A stretch of 64,000 bases of DNA from Trichoplax adhaerens (Eukaryota; Placozoa; Uniplacotomia; Trichoplacea; Trichoplacidae): positions 4,209,230 through 4,273,229 of the forward strand of contig NW_002060945.1 in assembly GCF_000150275.1 (NCBI RefSeq), written 5' to 3'. Position numbers and translations under genes: made by a program. This document shows, piece after piece, positions 25,590-40,000 of this stretch. Under the pieces are notes generated by a model that did not search any database, was not told the origin of the DNA, and was given only the letters and a program-made list of their open reading frames with translations. Within the stretch, counting starts at the first letter, position 1. The number at the start of each line of letters is the position of its first letter.

Positions 25590-26637
25590 ATTTGAATTAA
25601 AGGAGGAGAACAATTCTATATCATTGCAAATTGTATTATTATACACCTGTGTAGCATCTAGCTGGCCTCTTATTGTACCTATATCATTCCATCGACAGTA
25701 TCTGCACAATTCTGTTGTTACTGTCTGTAACATATAAATAAATAAAATTAACTTTCTACAGATATGATATCGTAATTGCATTCTTAACAAGACTATTTTT
25801 AAACTTGTATCACAATCTATGGTGCTATCTTTACAACTAATTTTGTTCTAGAGCTTTAACTTAGTCTAACATAAATACCAATAAAGGTTAAATGAATGAT
25901 TTTGCAATCATACGAGTACCTTTGCAAATTCCTACCTAGAATAACATGGACTACGTACTACCGTAGAGACATACTGTACCTTTTTTTTTAAGGTGGTAGT
26001 CTAAGGCTGTAATCACTGCATTGCTATACTGTACTCAATCTGATTTAGATCTGATGGTTTCTGTACTAGTACTGTATTACTGAAACCTATAACTAGTTCA
26101 GTAGACCAAATTCATGTAAATAACATTTCGCCCATAGGACAATTTTGCTGTTGCTAGAAAATCAATCACAGTACTGTATTTAGCAGAGTCCTGCATTAGG
26201 GCTGTAATAAACTATGCAAGTAATGCACCACGAGTAATCGAACTCTTCTCTGTACAGTACAACATGTCCATTGTACTGTACTGTGTACAGTATATCCTGT
26301 ACCACGGCAGTACTGTACAGTACTATAGGATTACCATGAAATACTGTAGTGATTTACAAGTCATACAGTAATGTACAATTCTTTCGCTATTCAATTTTAC
26401 TCAAGGTCTTTAAAGGTCTTTCATAATAATCAAAAAAAACTGCCGGAAATGCAAGGTACACTCGTACAGTACTGAACTATAAATACAGTAAGAATTTTCT
26501 CTTCAAAGCTCTTATTAGGCCCTGAACCCAAATATAGTCCTGTACACTACTTCCAAAATGATATCCGAAGTCCAGGACATCCAGTACCGTCCGGTAGTCT
26601 GTGGCCTTGAGGAGAAAAAGAGAAAAAAAAAAGGAAG
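25590..26637. other. Intergenic DNA between RSL24D1 and tRNA-Asn
   Basis: Contains the RSL24D1 3' UTR and a GTAC palindrome block (about 26250-26325, with TACTGTACTGTGTACAGTA). No further gene recognised. The stretch just below 26638 is T-rich on the minus strand and serves as the tRNA terminator. Confidence 0.65.
26620..26632 (-). terminator. RNA polymerase III terminator of tRNA-Asn
   Basis: An uninterrupted run of about ten T on the minus strand (A run at about 26622-26631) just 3' of the tRNA. Confidence 0.85.
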
Positions 26638-26661
26638 CGTCCCTGGCTGGGTTTGAACCAG

Positions 26662-26705
<44 letters not shown>

Positions 26706-26711
26706 AGAGAC
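26638..26711 (-). tRNA. tRNA-Asn (anticodon GTT)
   Basis: A 74-base cloverleaf on the minus strand. The acceptor stem GTCTCTG pairs with CAGGGAC (one G-U), followed by discriminator G. The D arm has the A-box-like TGGCGCAATCGGTTAGCGCG, the anticodon stem-loop is TTCGGCTGTTAACCGAA with GTT at 26675-26677, and the T arm contains the B box GGTTCAAACCC. There is no intron and no encoded CCA. It is nearly identical to animal tRNA-Asn sequences as I recall them. A long T run follows within 10 bases, as expected for RNA polymerase III termination. Confidence 0.97.
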
Positions 26712-28066
26712 CACCTTGAAAGCACCTCAAATAATTATGTATAAATTTAGAAACATTACCCTATTTGATTAAGGACGAGTCTGTTTGAGTATGCCAATAA
26801 AACAAAGAAAGAGCACGCGAATTGTGCCCATTAAAAATGTATGACAGTACTGAATAATTCTGCAATTTCCAACAAAATGCCTGATCACCATGATCGCACA
26901 CATTATCTACTTCGAAATTTATTATTTTATGCAACCATAATAATTAATCAGACGCCATATAAAAGTTAATCTTTGAAGTAAACTTGACTGAATCTTTAGC
27001 GGTTGTGTTGTGTACTACTGTGTGTACACTGTACAGTAGTTTACTGATTCAACATTCACTTCTACTAGAAGCTATAGGTAAATATACTTTCCAACACTTG
27101 AAGTGTTTTCTTAAAGTAAGTCCTTATTTGAACCAAAGATTAGTAATAAAAGAGAGAGAGGGACTGTCAACGAGTATTTATTACTGACTATTTTCACTTG
27201 TCATTGAACTACATCGGAAGATTGGACCGTCGACCGTACAATAAAGACCCTAAAACTAAAACCGCATCATATTACTGTAGTGGACGTATTATCGTTGTTT
27301 TCCATATACCCATTTCAAGACGTAATCGGCACAGTGTACACTTGCAGATGGATAGTATAATTTTACAATTCAAATGACCAAGAAAATAGTCAGTTTCTAT
27401 AGTTTAGCAATAGGACAGAATGAATTCATAGCCATAGCATGGACTACTCAATACTTATTTAGTAGTCCATGTCTCTAGTCAACACTACCGTGCCAAGAGG
27501 CAAGCGCCTTATTAAAGCAGGATGTTGCTAGGGCTGCAACGACATGCGCAATTGCACAGTGCAACCGGGTTGCTATGATACTAACACTGCTGTATCGATG
27601 TTGGGCACATCGGCAATGAACGATCAGGTAGTTTACTACTGTAAGAGTATAGTGTTTAATGAAGAGCTTTAGCACAGTCTATTAGTACCGAATTTTCTAG
27701 CCATTTCTGTTATTAATACAATCTGAAATTACTCCGTTCATAATGATAATACCCTTAGCTACTCAATGACATACCATAACAGTTATTAATGATGATATTA
27801 ATCAAGAAAGTGTGCAATTTTTCTCCTTGATCGTAGTACTACTAGCAATCTGGTAGTTGAATTCATTTATAACCCAAATTTGTAGGAGTTGTAGGTAGTA
27901 GGATAGATATACGTCTATCATCTCAATTGTGAAATAACTACCGCATCTTATCCTAGTTCATAACAAACCCTAACTTCAAATATCGAGATAGCGAACTATC
28001 CTATAGGCCAAATAAATTACAGTTTCAACTGGCTCAGGACTTAACTCTACTTATAAATTGATCAAG
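26712..28066. other. Intergenic DNA upstream of DYNC2H1
   Basis: AT-rich, no recognised gene. It should hold the DYNC2H1 promoter and 5' UTR, but no core promoter element stands out. Short open frames here have no recognisable content. Confidence 0.55.
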
Positions 28067-31000
28067 ATGCCAACTGTAGATACTAGAAAGGAATTTTTAT
28101 TGACAACGGCTTCCAGTTATCTTGGAATTCCAATCTCCGACAATACAATTACCCGTCTTGGTAAAGAAGTCCAAGTGGATACCTTTTTGGATGATGGCAA
28201 TTGTACTACTTTAAACTTAACACTACAAAAACAATCAGATGGGAGTAAGGCAATTGTAGCCAAAAATACAGCAAGTCCGAGTGATACATCACAACAAACT
28301 TTGCTCTTTTACAAGCTGAAACCGGCTGTTATAACACCTGATAATATCCATAATAATGTTGTGGTCTCATCATTGCTAGATTCGCCCGTCGATACGTTAT
28401 ACCATAGTGTCCATCATATTTTCGCTCCACTATTACTCCGAGACCAAAAATGGAGCCAGTCGCTTGATCCAAAATTACAGAAATTAATCAGCGAACTGGA
28501 AGCGGGTTTAGCAAGTACCGTACGCCAACAAAATAACCAATCGAAATTTCAAAGTGCTGATCAAACCAATAATTTTGCCGGGATATTAACTCCATCCGAC
28601 GAATTTAATTATTGGTCTGAATTATCCTTATCCAGTACCAAGCAAGAAATACGAGAAAGAGCTGGACATTTTAAAGAATTGTTCCAACAACTGGCGAGTG
28701 GTTATGCAAATATCGATGCAACAACATTAGGTGACAGTATTGAATTAATTGAACAAACACAAGACGTTTTAGATGATGTTTGGAAACAACTTGAATTTAA
28801 GCCTCCGTATTCGGAAGATAGAATGAGACACTTATTAGGAGTCATAAATGGTTTCATTGAACGATACATTCAACGTAAATTGAATGTACTAAATTTATGG
28901 ACCGGCCCCTATCATCAAGTTAGAGATTCTATTAAAGCTGGTCTTTCCATTTGCGAACGCTGGACTGTTGCCACTGAAACACTAACCGCTCAGTTCTGGA
29001 AACGTTACGGCCCTAATCCCTGGAGTGGAGAAAAATTCAATCCCGAAGATTTATCTCGGTTTTCTGGTCGCCTAGAGGAAGTTAGTAAACCTTGACAACT
29101 TACATGATTGAATGAAAAATAGACATATCATTCAGACATTATTTATCATTAATCAATCATCTTATCTTTTTCCATAACTATAGATTCTAAATTTACGCTC
29201 TACCCATGAACAACTAACTCATTTACTGTCTGTTTACGAATGCGATGAATTAAAAACTGATCAAGTCTTTCAGTCCTTTTCTTCTTCAAATCCACTTTAT
29301 TATAATCCTTATACTGAACCTCTCTGGCGTGCTGCAGTTAGCCAATACGAGAAAGGCATGATACCAGCAGAGCAGAGAATTGCTAGCAAACTTCGATCTC
29401 AGTTGAGAGAGCTTCAAGGAAAGCCTCATCAAGTAAGCGACAGTTCTTTCTTTCTATCTGAATAGATATATAGACACACAACCCTAATACTTATTCATTA
29501 CTGCAATTTGCATTTAGCTACTAAGAGAATTCCAACGGTATCGCGAATTGATTAAAAGATCAAATATTCGTAAATCCTTAGTAACTGAGAGGTATAACTT
29601 AAATCTTCACTCACTGTATTATGTATTATAGATTTCAATATAGATGTAGATGTTTAAGTAGTATTCATTTCATTAACAATGATTTATGCTAACTGTAAAA
29701 AAGGGAAACATTACTGGGTCAATTAGTTGCTTATATGAAAAGTTTAAAAGAAGAGTTTACCTCTCATCTGAATATTCATCAGTCTGGTGGTAAACAAGAT
29801 GCTTCATCAAGTGGTAAAAATATTCCAGAAGTTGTTAATAATATTATTTGGACAAGACAATTGGAAGCGAAAGTAAGGATTCCATAAACTCATCTACATA
29901 CGAATATCTTAGCGCCAAAGTTACAAAGATTTCAGGCGATCGAAATATAATAGTTTGAGTAACAGTTGCAATTTGCTTATTTAACTATAGGTTGATGAAA
30001 CGATGACAACTGCTGAAGTCTTGCTAGGAGATCTGGATGGCTTTAAACAATTTCGCAAAGATATTACAGATCTACTGGAAGAGCTCCAAGGATACCGTAA
30101 TGACCTATTCGATAATTGGTCTCATTCTATGATATCAGCTTTAAGCGACCCTAAGCAATCTCTGAGGTTACTACTTAACCAAATATTTCAAACACGTATA
30201 ATTATTACCGGTAATAACTACAATATAAAATTTATAAGTGTAATCATTAATTATTTTACGCATGGATAGTTTGCAAACCAGTGGACGTCTTATGGAATTA
30301 TCAAAGAAGGATCAAGGAAAGCTGATTGTCCACTACAGCGAGCGACTGGTTACACTTCTGAGAGAAGTTCGTCAACTTTCTGCCCTAGGTTACGTTATCC
30401 CAGCCAAAATTCAACACGCATCTGAAACTGCTCGAAAATTTTATCGTCATGGAGTCATTTTAAAGCAGGTATACACAGTTTTTAAATTATCAAATTGCCC
30501 ACACACAAAATAATTAAGAAACAGATTCAGTTATTATCTGCATTTGTTTAAATTTTTCTTTAGGTTGCTCACTTTTATAACACCATTGATCAGCAAATGA
30601 TTCCAAGTCAACAGGCAATGATGTTAAACACTGCTCTTTCATTTGAGAAACTAATTAAAAATCCCAAAACTGGTTCAACTAATACTAATGATGGACGGAT
30701 ACAAATCACTTGGGATAATCCTAAAGAACTTGAAGATTATATAACAAAATTGCAGTCTACTGCTGATAAACTAATGTCTGAGAATCGGTTGCTAAGAAAA
30801 TGCCACAATACAATTACTGAAAAGGTAATTTTTTCTCCTTAAGATCTTTTGCTTTAACTCTCTGCTGACTATTTGTTAACTACTATTTGCTCAAATATTT
30901 TAAAATAATTCTTTTAGGTTACTCGTTTATTTAGTATCGAGTTACTAAAACAACAACAAAGATGGAAAGATGGTCTAATGGAAATTAGACAAATCATGGC

Positions 31001-34000
31001 GAACTTAGGCAATATTTCGCAGGTAAGAGATACCGTATTTCCTGACTGCTTGTAATGCTTTACTGCTCGATAATTTGAATTAAAAATTTTACTTGCACTT
31101 GATTGAAGAAATTTAATGCCGAAAGTATGAAAACTTGGAAACTTCATTGGGATCATCAACTTTACAAAGCTTTGGAACATCAATATCAATTGAGCCTTGA
31201 ATCATTAAATGAAAACTTGTCTGAAATTAAAGTTGAGCTGGTATTCAGGTCAGTATTTACTAACCAATAGTAATATAAATTAAATTTTAATTATTGATTG
31301 ATAATAGCTTTTTCCAAATCAAAGCATCGTACCTATCTATCCTATTGATTACAGGCAATATTAGTGAATTCCTTTCTAATGATACTTTATAGCATAATAG
31401 TTAATGATAGAATATCACCAACCATTATTTCTCGTCATATTGATTGAAAAAGACATTATTAACGATTCATTATGTAATCTAAACGATACTCTTACTCAAA
31501 TTATCCGATCTTATGGAAAGATCTAAGACAATATTATAAAGTTTACCTATGATTTACTTTGTGATATGTATTTATGTGCTACAGTTGAAGAAAATGACTA
31601 ACTGTAGCTATAACTATTACAAACAGACAACAAAGATTGCAATTTCGGCCTCCCATTGAAGAAATACGTGCCAAATATTATCGTGAAATTAAAAAATTCA
31701 TATGCATTCCAAATCATTTCCGAGGGGTTTCCGACAATGTATCGCCATTAGATACCATCTTTCCAGCTATGATCGACCGTAATTCTGATGGATTTGCTGT
31801 AGTTTATCGTAAAGCTGAGCAATTGTTTGAAAGACTAGAAAATGCTCGCAATATGTTTATTGACTGGACTGCTATTGGTGCTATCGATATCGACAAAGTT
31901 GTCGAAGAACATTTAACGACTGTAAATCAATGGGAGAAAAATTTCCGTGCCTTAAAAGCTCGTGGCAGAGAAGCTGAGAAACTACCTAGTACTATTAAAG
32001 TTGATTGCATCATTGTCTCGACCATCCCTGTTAAAACAACCATCGATGATCATATTCAACAGCTGTATGATGCTTTGGTCAACTCTTTACGTCGTTCAAT
32101 AACATCTCATATAACCGTAATTGATGAATTTTTAAACGATGCAATCGATAAATTATCAACAAGGCCACAAAGCGTTGAAGAAATTAGTCAAGCAAAAGGC
32201 GATCAGAAAAAGTTAAGTGAAGAAAGAAGTAAAGTCTATCCACACTTTGAAAAAGCTGAATCTAAAAACAAATTATTGCGTTCTGTCGCTGGCCAAGGTA
32301 TCGATCAACTAAGCCAATTACAACCGCGCTGGGATAAGTTTGAATTAATGATGGAAAGCCATGAGTTAATGATGGAAGAGCAAACTAAAGTTATGCGCGG
32401 TAATGTTGAATCACGTATTAAGACATTCAACCTTGAAATTGAAAAATTTGCATCGCGTTGGCATCAACTAAAACCCAGTGAAATTGATTCCTATTCCGAT
32501 ACCCCTTCATGCCTCAAAGCTGTAGAATCATTAAAAGAGCGCCGTGCTGAATTTAATGAATTAGTTGAAAATTCCAGTAAAATTAAAGAAGATTGTGTCC
32601 ATTTCGAGCTTGCAGAACCAGAATTTCAACAAATCACTGAATTACAAACTGATCTTCAGCATTTCGAATCCATGTGGAAATTATTTGAAGATTTCATGAT
32701 TGGCTTAGATAAATTAGGTCAAGAAGATTGGCTATCCTTTAGAGCGTCTTCATTCCAATTTGATGAATTTCTAACAGAATGGGATGATAAATTAAGAATG
32801 CTCAGTTTACAAAATGAAGCCAATACCATGACTATTAAATTGCAAAAAGACATCGATCGCTACAAAGCATTAGTACCAGTCTTAAAGTTTGTCCGTGGTG
32901 AGCCACTATCAGCCGATCATTGGATAGAGTTATTCCGCATTGTTAGCTTACCACGAGGAACAACATTAGAGAAATTGCGATTTCATGATATCCTATCTGT
33001 ATCGGAAAATATTGTCGCTAAAGCAGGCGAACTAAAAGAATTAAATAGCCGAGCGCATGGTGAAGTTTCAATTCGTGAAGCTTTACATGAATTAGAATTA
33101 TGGGGTGCTAGTGCTACATTTAATTTAACACCTTATAATGATACCCATGGACACGAATTAATGCTCATTAAAGAATGGAAAGAATTAGTTAACCAAGTCG
33201 GTGACAATCAAAGTTTATTACAATCCTTAAAAGATTCACCATATTATCGTGGTTTCGAGGATAAAGCTACAATATGGGAAAGCCGTTTTGCTGATCTGGA
33301 TGAATATTTACATAATTTAAATCAAATTCAACGTAAATGGGTCTATCTAGAACCTATCTTTGGACGTGGTGCTTTACCTCGTGAGCAAGGTCGATTTAAA
33401 CGTGTCGATGATGATTATCGATCTATTCTGGCGGATATTGCTCGCGATAATCGTGTACTATCGCTAGTAGCTAAGGCTGGACTACGCCAATTATTAGTAA
33501 CACTATTAGATCAATTGCAACGTTGCCAGAAATCATTAAATGAATTCCTAGAAGAGAAACGTTCAGTATTTCCACGCTTCTATTTCATTGGTGATGATGA
33601 TTTATTAGAGATATTAGGCCAATCAACTAATCCTAATGTCATTCAATCTCATTTGAAGAAATTATTCGCTGGTATTCATAGTGTTGAATTTGGACCAGAC
33701 AGCGGTACAATTTTAGCTATGAAATCATTAGATGGAGAAGTTGTACCCTTGAAACGTCCAGTAAATGTTACACCTGAAGTTGAAATTTGGCTTGGCCATT
33801 TATCCAATGAAATGCAAGAGACATTAAAAGAACTTTTAAATCAATGTGTCCATGCTGGTCGAGCAGGAACATCAGAAGTCGATCCTAATGTCTATCCATC
33901 ACAAATATTATGCTTATCCGATTATATTTTATTTACAGAGCGCTGTGAAACTGCAATTAAACAAGGTCGACTATCGGAATTTTTAATCGAAACGGAATCG

Positions 34001-37000
34001 CGCTTAGATTCCTATACCAGTGTGGATATGAGCGGGGAATCATCATCGTTATCCTTGCGTGTATTGGAACTAAAATTAAAAGCTATGGTTTTAGACACGA
34101 TTCACTTTGTTCAAGTTGTTAAAGATTTAATCCAAGCTCAAGTTAAATCGATCGATGATTGGTTATGGCAAAAACAGTTGCGATTTTATTTGATTAAAGG
34201 CAGTTGCATTAGCTGTATGTGTGATGCTCAATTTGAATATACATATGAATATCAAGGCAATGCATCAAAACTTGTCCATACCCCACTGACCGATAAATGC
34301 TATTTAACATTAACGCAAGGCATGGATATCGGATTAGGTGGTAATCCTTACGGCCCAGCTGGAACAGGTAAAACAGAGTCAGTTAAAGCTCTTGGTGGTC
34401 TAATGGGTCGACAAGTTCTTGTCTTTAACTGCGATGAGGGTATTGATGTTAAATCGATGGGACGTATCTTTATCGGCTTAGTTAAATGCGGCGCATGGGG
34501 TTGTTTCGATGAGTTTAATCGATTAGAAGAAGCTGTTTTATCCGCTGTCTCCATGCAAATTCAAGTTATCCAAGCAGCTATTAAAAATAAATCGCCTTCT
34601 ATTGAATTATTAGAACGTGACATTGAAATCAATACTAATTCAGGCATATTTATAACATTAAATCCAGCTGGTAAAGGTTATGGTGGACGACAAAAATTAC
34701 CCGATAATTTAAAGCAGTTATTCCGACCTGTTGCTATGTCTAAACCCGATAATGATTTAATTGCTGAAGTGATCCTCTTTTCTGAAGGCTATAAACACGC
34801 TGAAAGTTTAGGTCGAAAAATTGTAGCTATCTTTAATTTATCCAAGGAATTACTATCTCGTCAACAACACTATGATTGGGGTCTTCGTGCACTCAAGACT
34901 GTCCTAAAAAGTTGTGGACATTTATTGTTGGATATGAAAAATAATTTAAAATCACGATCAGAGGAAGAGCAAAACGTTAAAATTGATATCCAACTTGAAG
35001 GTAAACTGGTTGTCCAAGCGTTAAGAATTAATACATTATCGAAGCTAACGTTTACTGATAGTAAACGATTTGATGCCTTAATTCAAGATGTTTTCCAAGG
35101 CATTCCATTTAGTGGCACTGGTTATGAAAAACTAGCGGAATCGATACGTCAAGTATGTCAAGAATTTAATTTATCCGTAAACGAAAGGCAAGTTAAAAAA
35201 GCGCTCGAATTATATGAGCAGTTACGACAACGTATGGGTGTTGTTGTCGTAGGTCCTTCTGGTTCCGGCAAAACGACATTATGGCGTGTCTTAAAGGCAG
35301 CATTAGCTAAAACTGGCCAAGTTGTCAAGCAATATACGATGAATCCAAAAGCAATGCCTAGAACGCAATTATTAGGCCAAATTGATATTGATACACGCGA
35401 ATGGTCCGATGGTGTTTTAACCTATAGTGCAAGACAAGTAGTTCGTGAACCGATTGAAATTCAGTCTTGGATTATTTGCGATGGTGATATTGATCCTGAA
35501 TGGGTCGAATCATTAAATTCTGTCCTTGATGATAATCGTTTATTAACGATGCCATCTGGTGAACGAATTCAATTTGGTCCTAACGTTAATTTCTTATTTG
35601 AAACTCATGATTTAAGCTGTGCATCACCTGCAACTATTTCACGTATGGGTATGATCTTTCTAAGTGATGAAGATACTGACATAAAAGCAATTATTGCATC
35701 GTGGCTCCGTGGTCTACCAGATGAGGATCAAAAACGTTTGCAAACATGGATTGAAGACTATTTCTTTCGTGCATTCGATTGGGTTTGGAAACAAAATGAT
35801 CTTGTTATCGATACTAGCATGATTGGAATGGTCATGAACGGTTTATCCCATTTACGACAATCCAGAAGTAAAGGTGAATTTGCTGTTAACCTTATACGTG
35901 GTTTAGGTGCAAATCTACATCATGATTCTCGCGTTGCATTAGCAAAAGAAGTTTTCAATTGGGTGCGTGAATCACCACCTGATTCGCGTCGTATTCTAGA
36001 TAGTTATTATGATAGCGATAGTCAAAAATTGAAAACCTACGAAATAATTGTGCCTGATCATTTAACGGTCGAAAATTTCTTTTCGAATCAAGCATCGCCA
36101 GTCATTAATACCGCAGATGCGCAACGATCGATAGACATTTTTAATTCTTGGCTGGATCCAAATAATCGACAGCCATTTATTCTTGTTGGTCCGGAAGGTT
36201 GCGGTAAAGAGTTACTCTTACATTATTGCTTTTCACAATTACGATCATGCCAAGTAGCTTTGATCCACTGTAGCTCGCAAACATCTCCATCTCATGTTAT
36301 CCAAAAATTAAATCAAATGTGCATCGTTATTAGTACTAATACTGGCCGTGTTTATCGACCTAAAGATTGCGAACGATTGATACTGTATTTAAAAGATTTA
36401 AATTTACCTAAACCGGACAAATGGAATACTAGCCAATTAATTGCCTTCCTACAGCAATTATTAACTTATAACGGATTTTATGACTCTAATCTTGAATGGG
36501 TTGGCCTTGAAGGTATCCAAATTGTATCATCGATGAATCCAAGTACAACATTAGGTCGTTATCCATTAACAACAAGATTTACATCGATTGTACGTATATG
36601 TTCTGTAGCTGTACCGGAAGATTTACGCGCAATTTATGGCGAATATTTGCGTGCAATTTTACATCATTCGTTAAGTAGTCATCCAGTTTGGGGATCCATT
36701 AAAAATGTCCATACATTAGCAGGAACAATGGTCAATATCTATGAGCAAGTTCGATCCAAATTTACTGTCGATGATTATTCCCATTATTTATTTACACCGC
36801 GTGATCTAACAAGATGGACATTAGGTTTACTACGTTACGATTTAGCCGAATCAAGCGGAACAGGCGATAGCTTATTAACTGCATTCGCTTATGAAGCAAA
36901 CAAATTATTTCGCGATCGATTAGTTGGATCAAGCACATTAGACCGATTTGATAATATTGTTCAATCTAATATTCGAGCTGATTGGTCATTTACTCCTGAA

Positions 37001-40000
37001 TTAAAAGGTTATCACTATGTATCATGGGGTGCAACCCAATCTCGAACCACCGTGCCAAGTGATGATCAAAGTAATACCTTGCCAGCAAAACCTATTTATG
37101 GCCGCTTACTGGGTAAATTATCAGCTGCTGATTTTCAACAAGTTGTTAAGAAAGGTTTGCAAAGTTATAGCCGTGAAAATGGTGAATTAAATATATTAAT
37201 CTTTGATGAAGTACTCGATCTTATTGCTCGTGTTGAAAGAGTTATAACACAACCAGGTGGATCATTATTACTTGCTGGACGTAGTGGCGTTGGTCGTCGA
37301 ACTGCTGTTCGATTAGTTACCCATTTACATCAGATGACATTATTTACACCTAAAGTTTCACGCAATTACGGCTTAAAACAATTTAGAAATGATTTAAAAT
37401 CAGTCATGCAACAAGCTGGCGTTGAAGGAGAAAATGTCGTATTACTTATTGAAGATTATCAAGTTGTTGAAGCGGAATTTTTAGAAATTATTAACAGCTT
37501 ATTAAGTGGCGGTGAAGTACCAGGTCTCTACTCGACAGAAGAATTAGAGCCATTATTAACCCCATTGCGTGATCAAGCATCACAAGATGGATTCCGTGGA
37601 CCGTTGTTATCCTATTTTACATCCCGTGTACGCTCTAAACTTCACTGTGTCTTAATTATGGACAATACTAACGCACAATTTTCAGTAGCATGCAAGTCTA
37701 ATCCAGCATTTTATAAAGCTTGCTCATTCCAATGGATGGATTCATGGAGTACCAACAGTCTCATGAAAATACCTCAGATTTATCTAGATCCACACACTCA
37801 ATCCGATTCAAGCATTAAAAATGTCTGGAATGATTTAGCTAAAGCGATCTTACACATCCATGAATCAGCACCAATCGATAGTACACCACGTCGCTTTATG
37901 ACATTATTGCAAAGTTGTCAAGCTGTCTATAACATGAAACGTGAAGGTATTGAAAAACGCCAAAGTCGCCTTCAAGCTGGTTTATCGAAATTAAATGAAG
38001 CTAAATCATTAGTCGATGATTTAAAAAAGGATGCAGCTAAACAGAGTACATTATTAGCTGAGAAACAAGCTGATGCTGATCAGGCATTGCAAGAAATATC
38101 CACAAGTATGCAACGAGCTAGTGATCAGCGAAATGAAATGGAAATATTAAAACAAAAATTAGCTGAAGAATCGGCTAAATTAGAAAAAAGAAAGAAAGCG
38201 ATTGATATCGAATTATCCGAGATTGAGCCATTAGTTCAATCCGCTCGTCAAGCTGTTGGTAATATTAAGCCAGAATCTTTGTCTGAAATACGTTCACTAC
38301 GTATGCCTCCTGATGTTATACGTGATATTTTAGAAGGTGTACTAAGATTAATGGGCATTTTTGATACATCATGGGTCAGCATGAAATCCTTTTTAGCTAA
38401 ACGTGGTGTTAAAGAAGAAATTTGCACTTTTGATGCACGTAAAATTACAACAGATATACGTGACAATGTCAATGAATTACTCAAATCGAGTAATTCGTTC
38501 GATGAAAAAGTAGCTAAACGTGCTAGTGCAGCTGCTGCACCATTAGCTGAATGGGTTAAAGCCAATATTAAATTTTCTATTGTATTAGAAAAGATTGAAC
38601 CCCTTGAAACGGAACAAAATGCGTTAAAGCGTAACCTTGATAAATCACAAGCACGCTTAGATAAATTAGTTAAAGCATTAAATGCAGTGGATAAAGAGGT
38701 TGCAGCTATGAAAGAGCGTTTCGAGAAGCGTACAACAGAAGCGGCTAAATTAAAGATACAGCTAGAGAAAGCACAAGAAACGATTGATGCAGCTGAGACA
38801 TTAGTGACTAAATTAGATGGGGAATATAAACGATGGTCAACTCAAGTTACTAACTTAACATCAGAAATGAATCAATTACCTCGATGGTCATTAATTACAG
38901 CTGGTTTTATGACTTATCTTGGAAGTGCACCGGAAAATGTACGTGAAAATAAAATTCATGATTGGTGTCGTGCATGTAATGTAGATCGATTGGATTTGCG
39001 ACGATTTTTGAGTACAGAAAGTGAGCAATTGTCCTGGAAAGCAGAAGGTCTACCGTCGGATAATTTATCCATTGAGAATGCTATCTTTATTTTAAAGTCT
39101 TCTATAACACCATTTTTAGTCGATCCCTCGATGAGAGCAACCGATTGGTTAAAAACCCATTTAAAAGATGCAAGATTAGAAATAGTCAATCAACAAGATC
39201 CTAACTTTACGACATCACTTGAGTTAGCGATACGATTTGGTAAAACATTAATTATCCAAGAAGTGGATAATATCGAGCCTATATTAATACCATTATTAAG
39301 GAATGATTTAATCAGCCAAGGCCCACGTTATGTGATCCAAATTGGCGAAAAAGTTATCGACTATAATGAAGATTTCAAGTTATATTTAGCTACACGTAAT
39401 CCTCAACCGGAATTACCATCAGATGCTGCATCAATCGTGAACGAAATTAATTTTACAACAACGAAAGCTGGTCTAACAGCTCAATTATTAGCTATGACAA
39501 TACAAAACGAGAAACCAGAATTAGAAGTACGCAAAATGGAATTTTTAAAGACAGAAGAAGAATTAAAAATTCAAGTGGAAAAATTAGAAGATTCCTTATT
39601 AGAAGAATTAGCCCAAGCTGAAGGCAATATCTTGGAAAATAAGGATTTAATCGAATCATTAAATAAAACTAAAGCAAGTAGCATTACAATCGCTGAATCG
39701 CTACAAGAATCACTACGACTTCAATCCGCATTAGATCAAGAGCGTGATGTTTATCGTCCATTAGCCGAATATGGTAGTTCCTTGCTGTTTGTTATAACCG
39801 ATCTAAGTAAATTAAATAATATGTACCGCTTTAGTTTAAGCTCCTTTTTACGCTTATTTCAACGTGCATTAAAATCAGAACTTGATGCTGGTAATATTGA
39901 AATGCGAATTAAATTATTAATGTCATCGTTAAGATCACTAGTCTACGAATATGCATGTCGATCATTATATAAAGCTGATCATTTAACATTTGCAATGCAC

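Noticed and set aside
34348-39189. Minus-strand open frames within DYNC2H1 exon 10
   Set aside because: Shadows of a strongly biased coding exon on the plus strand.
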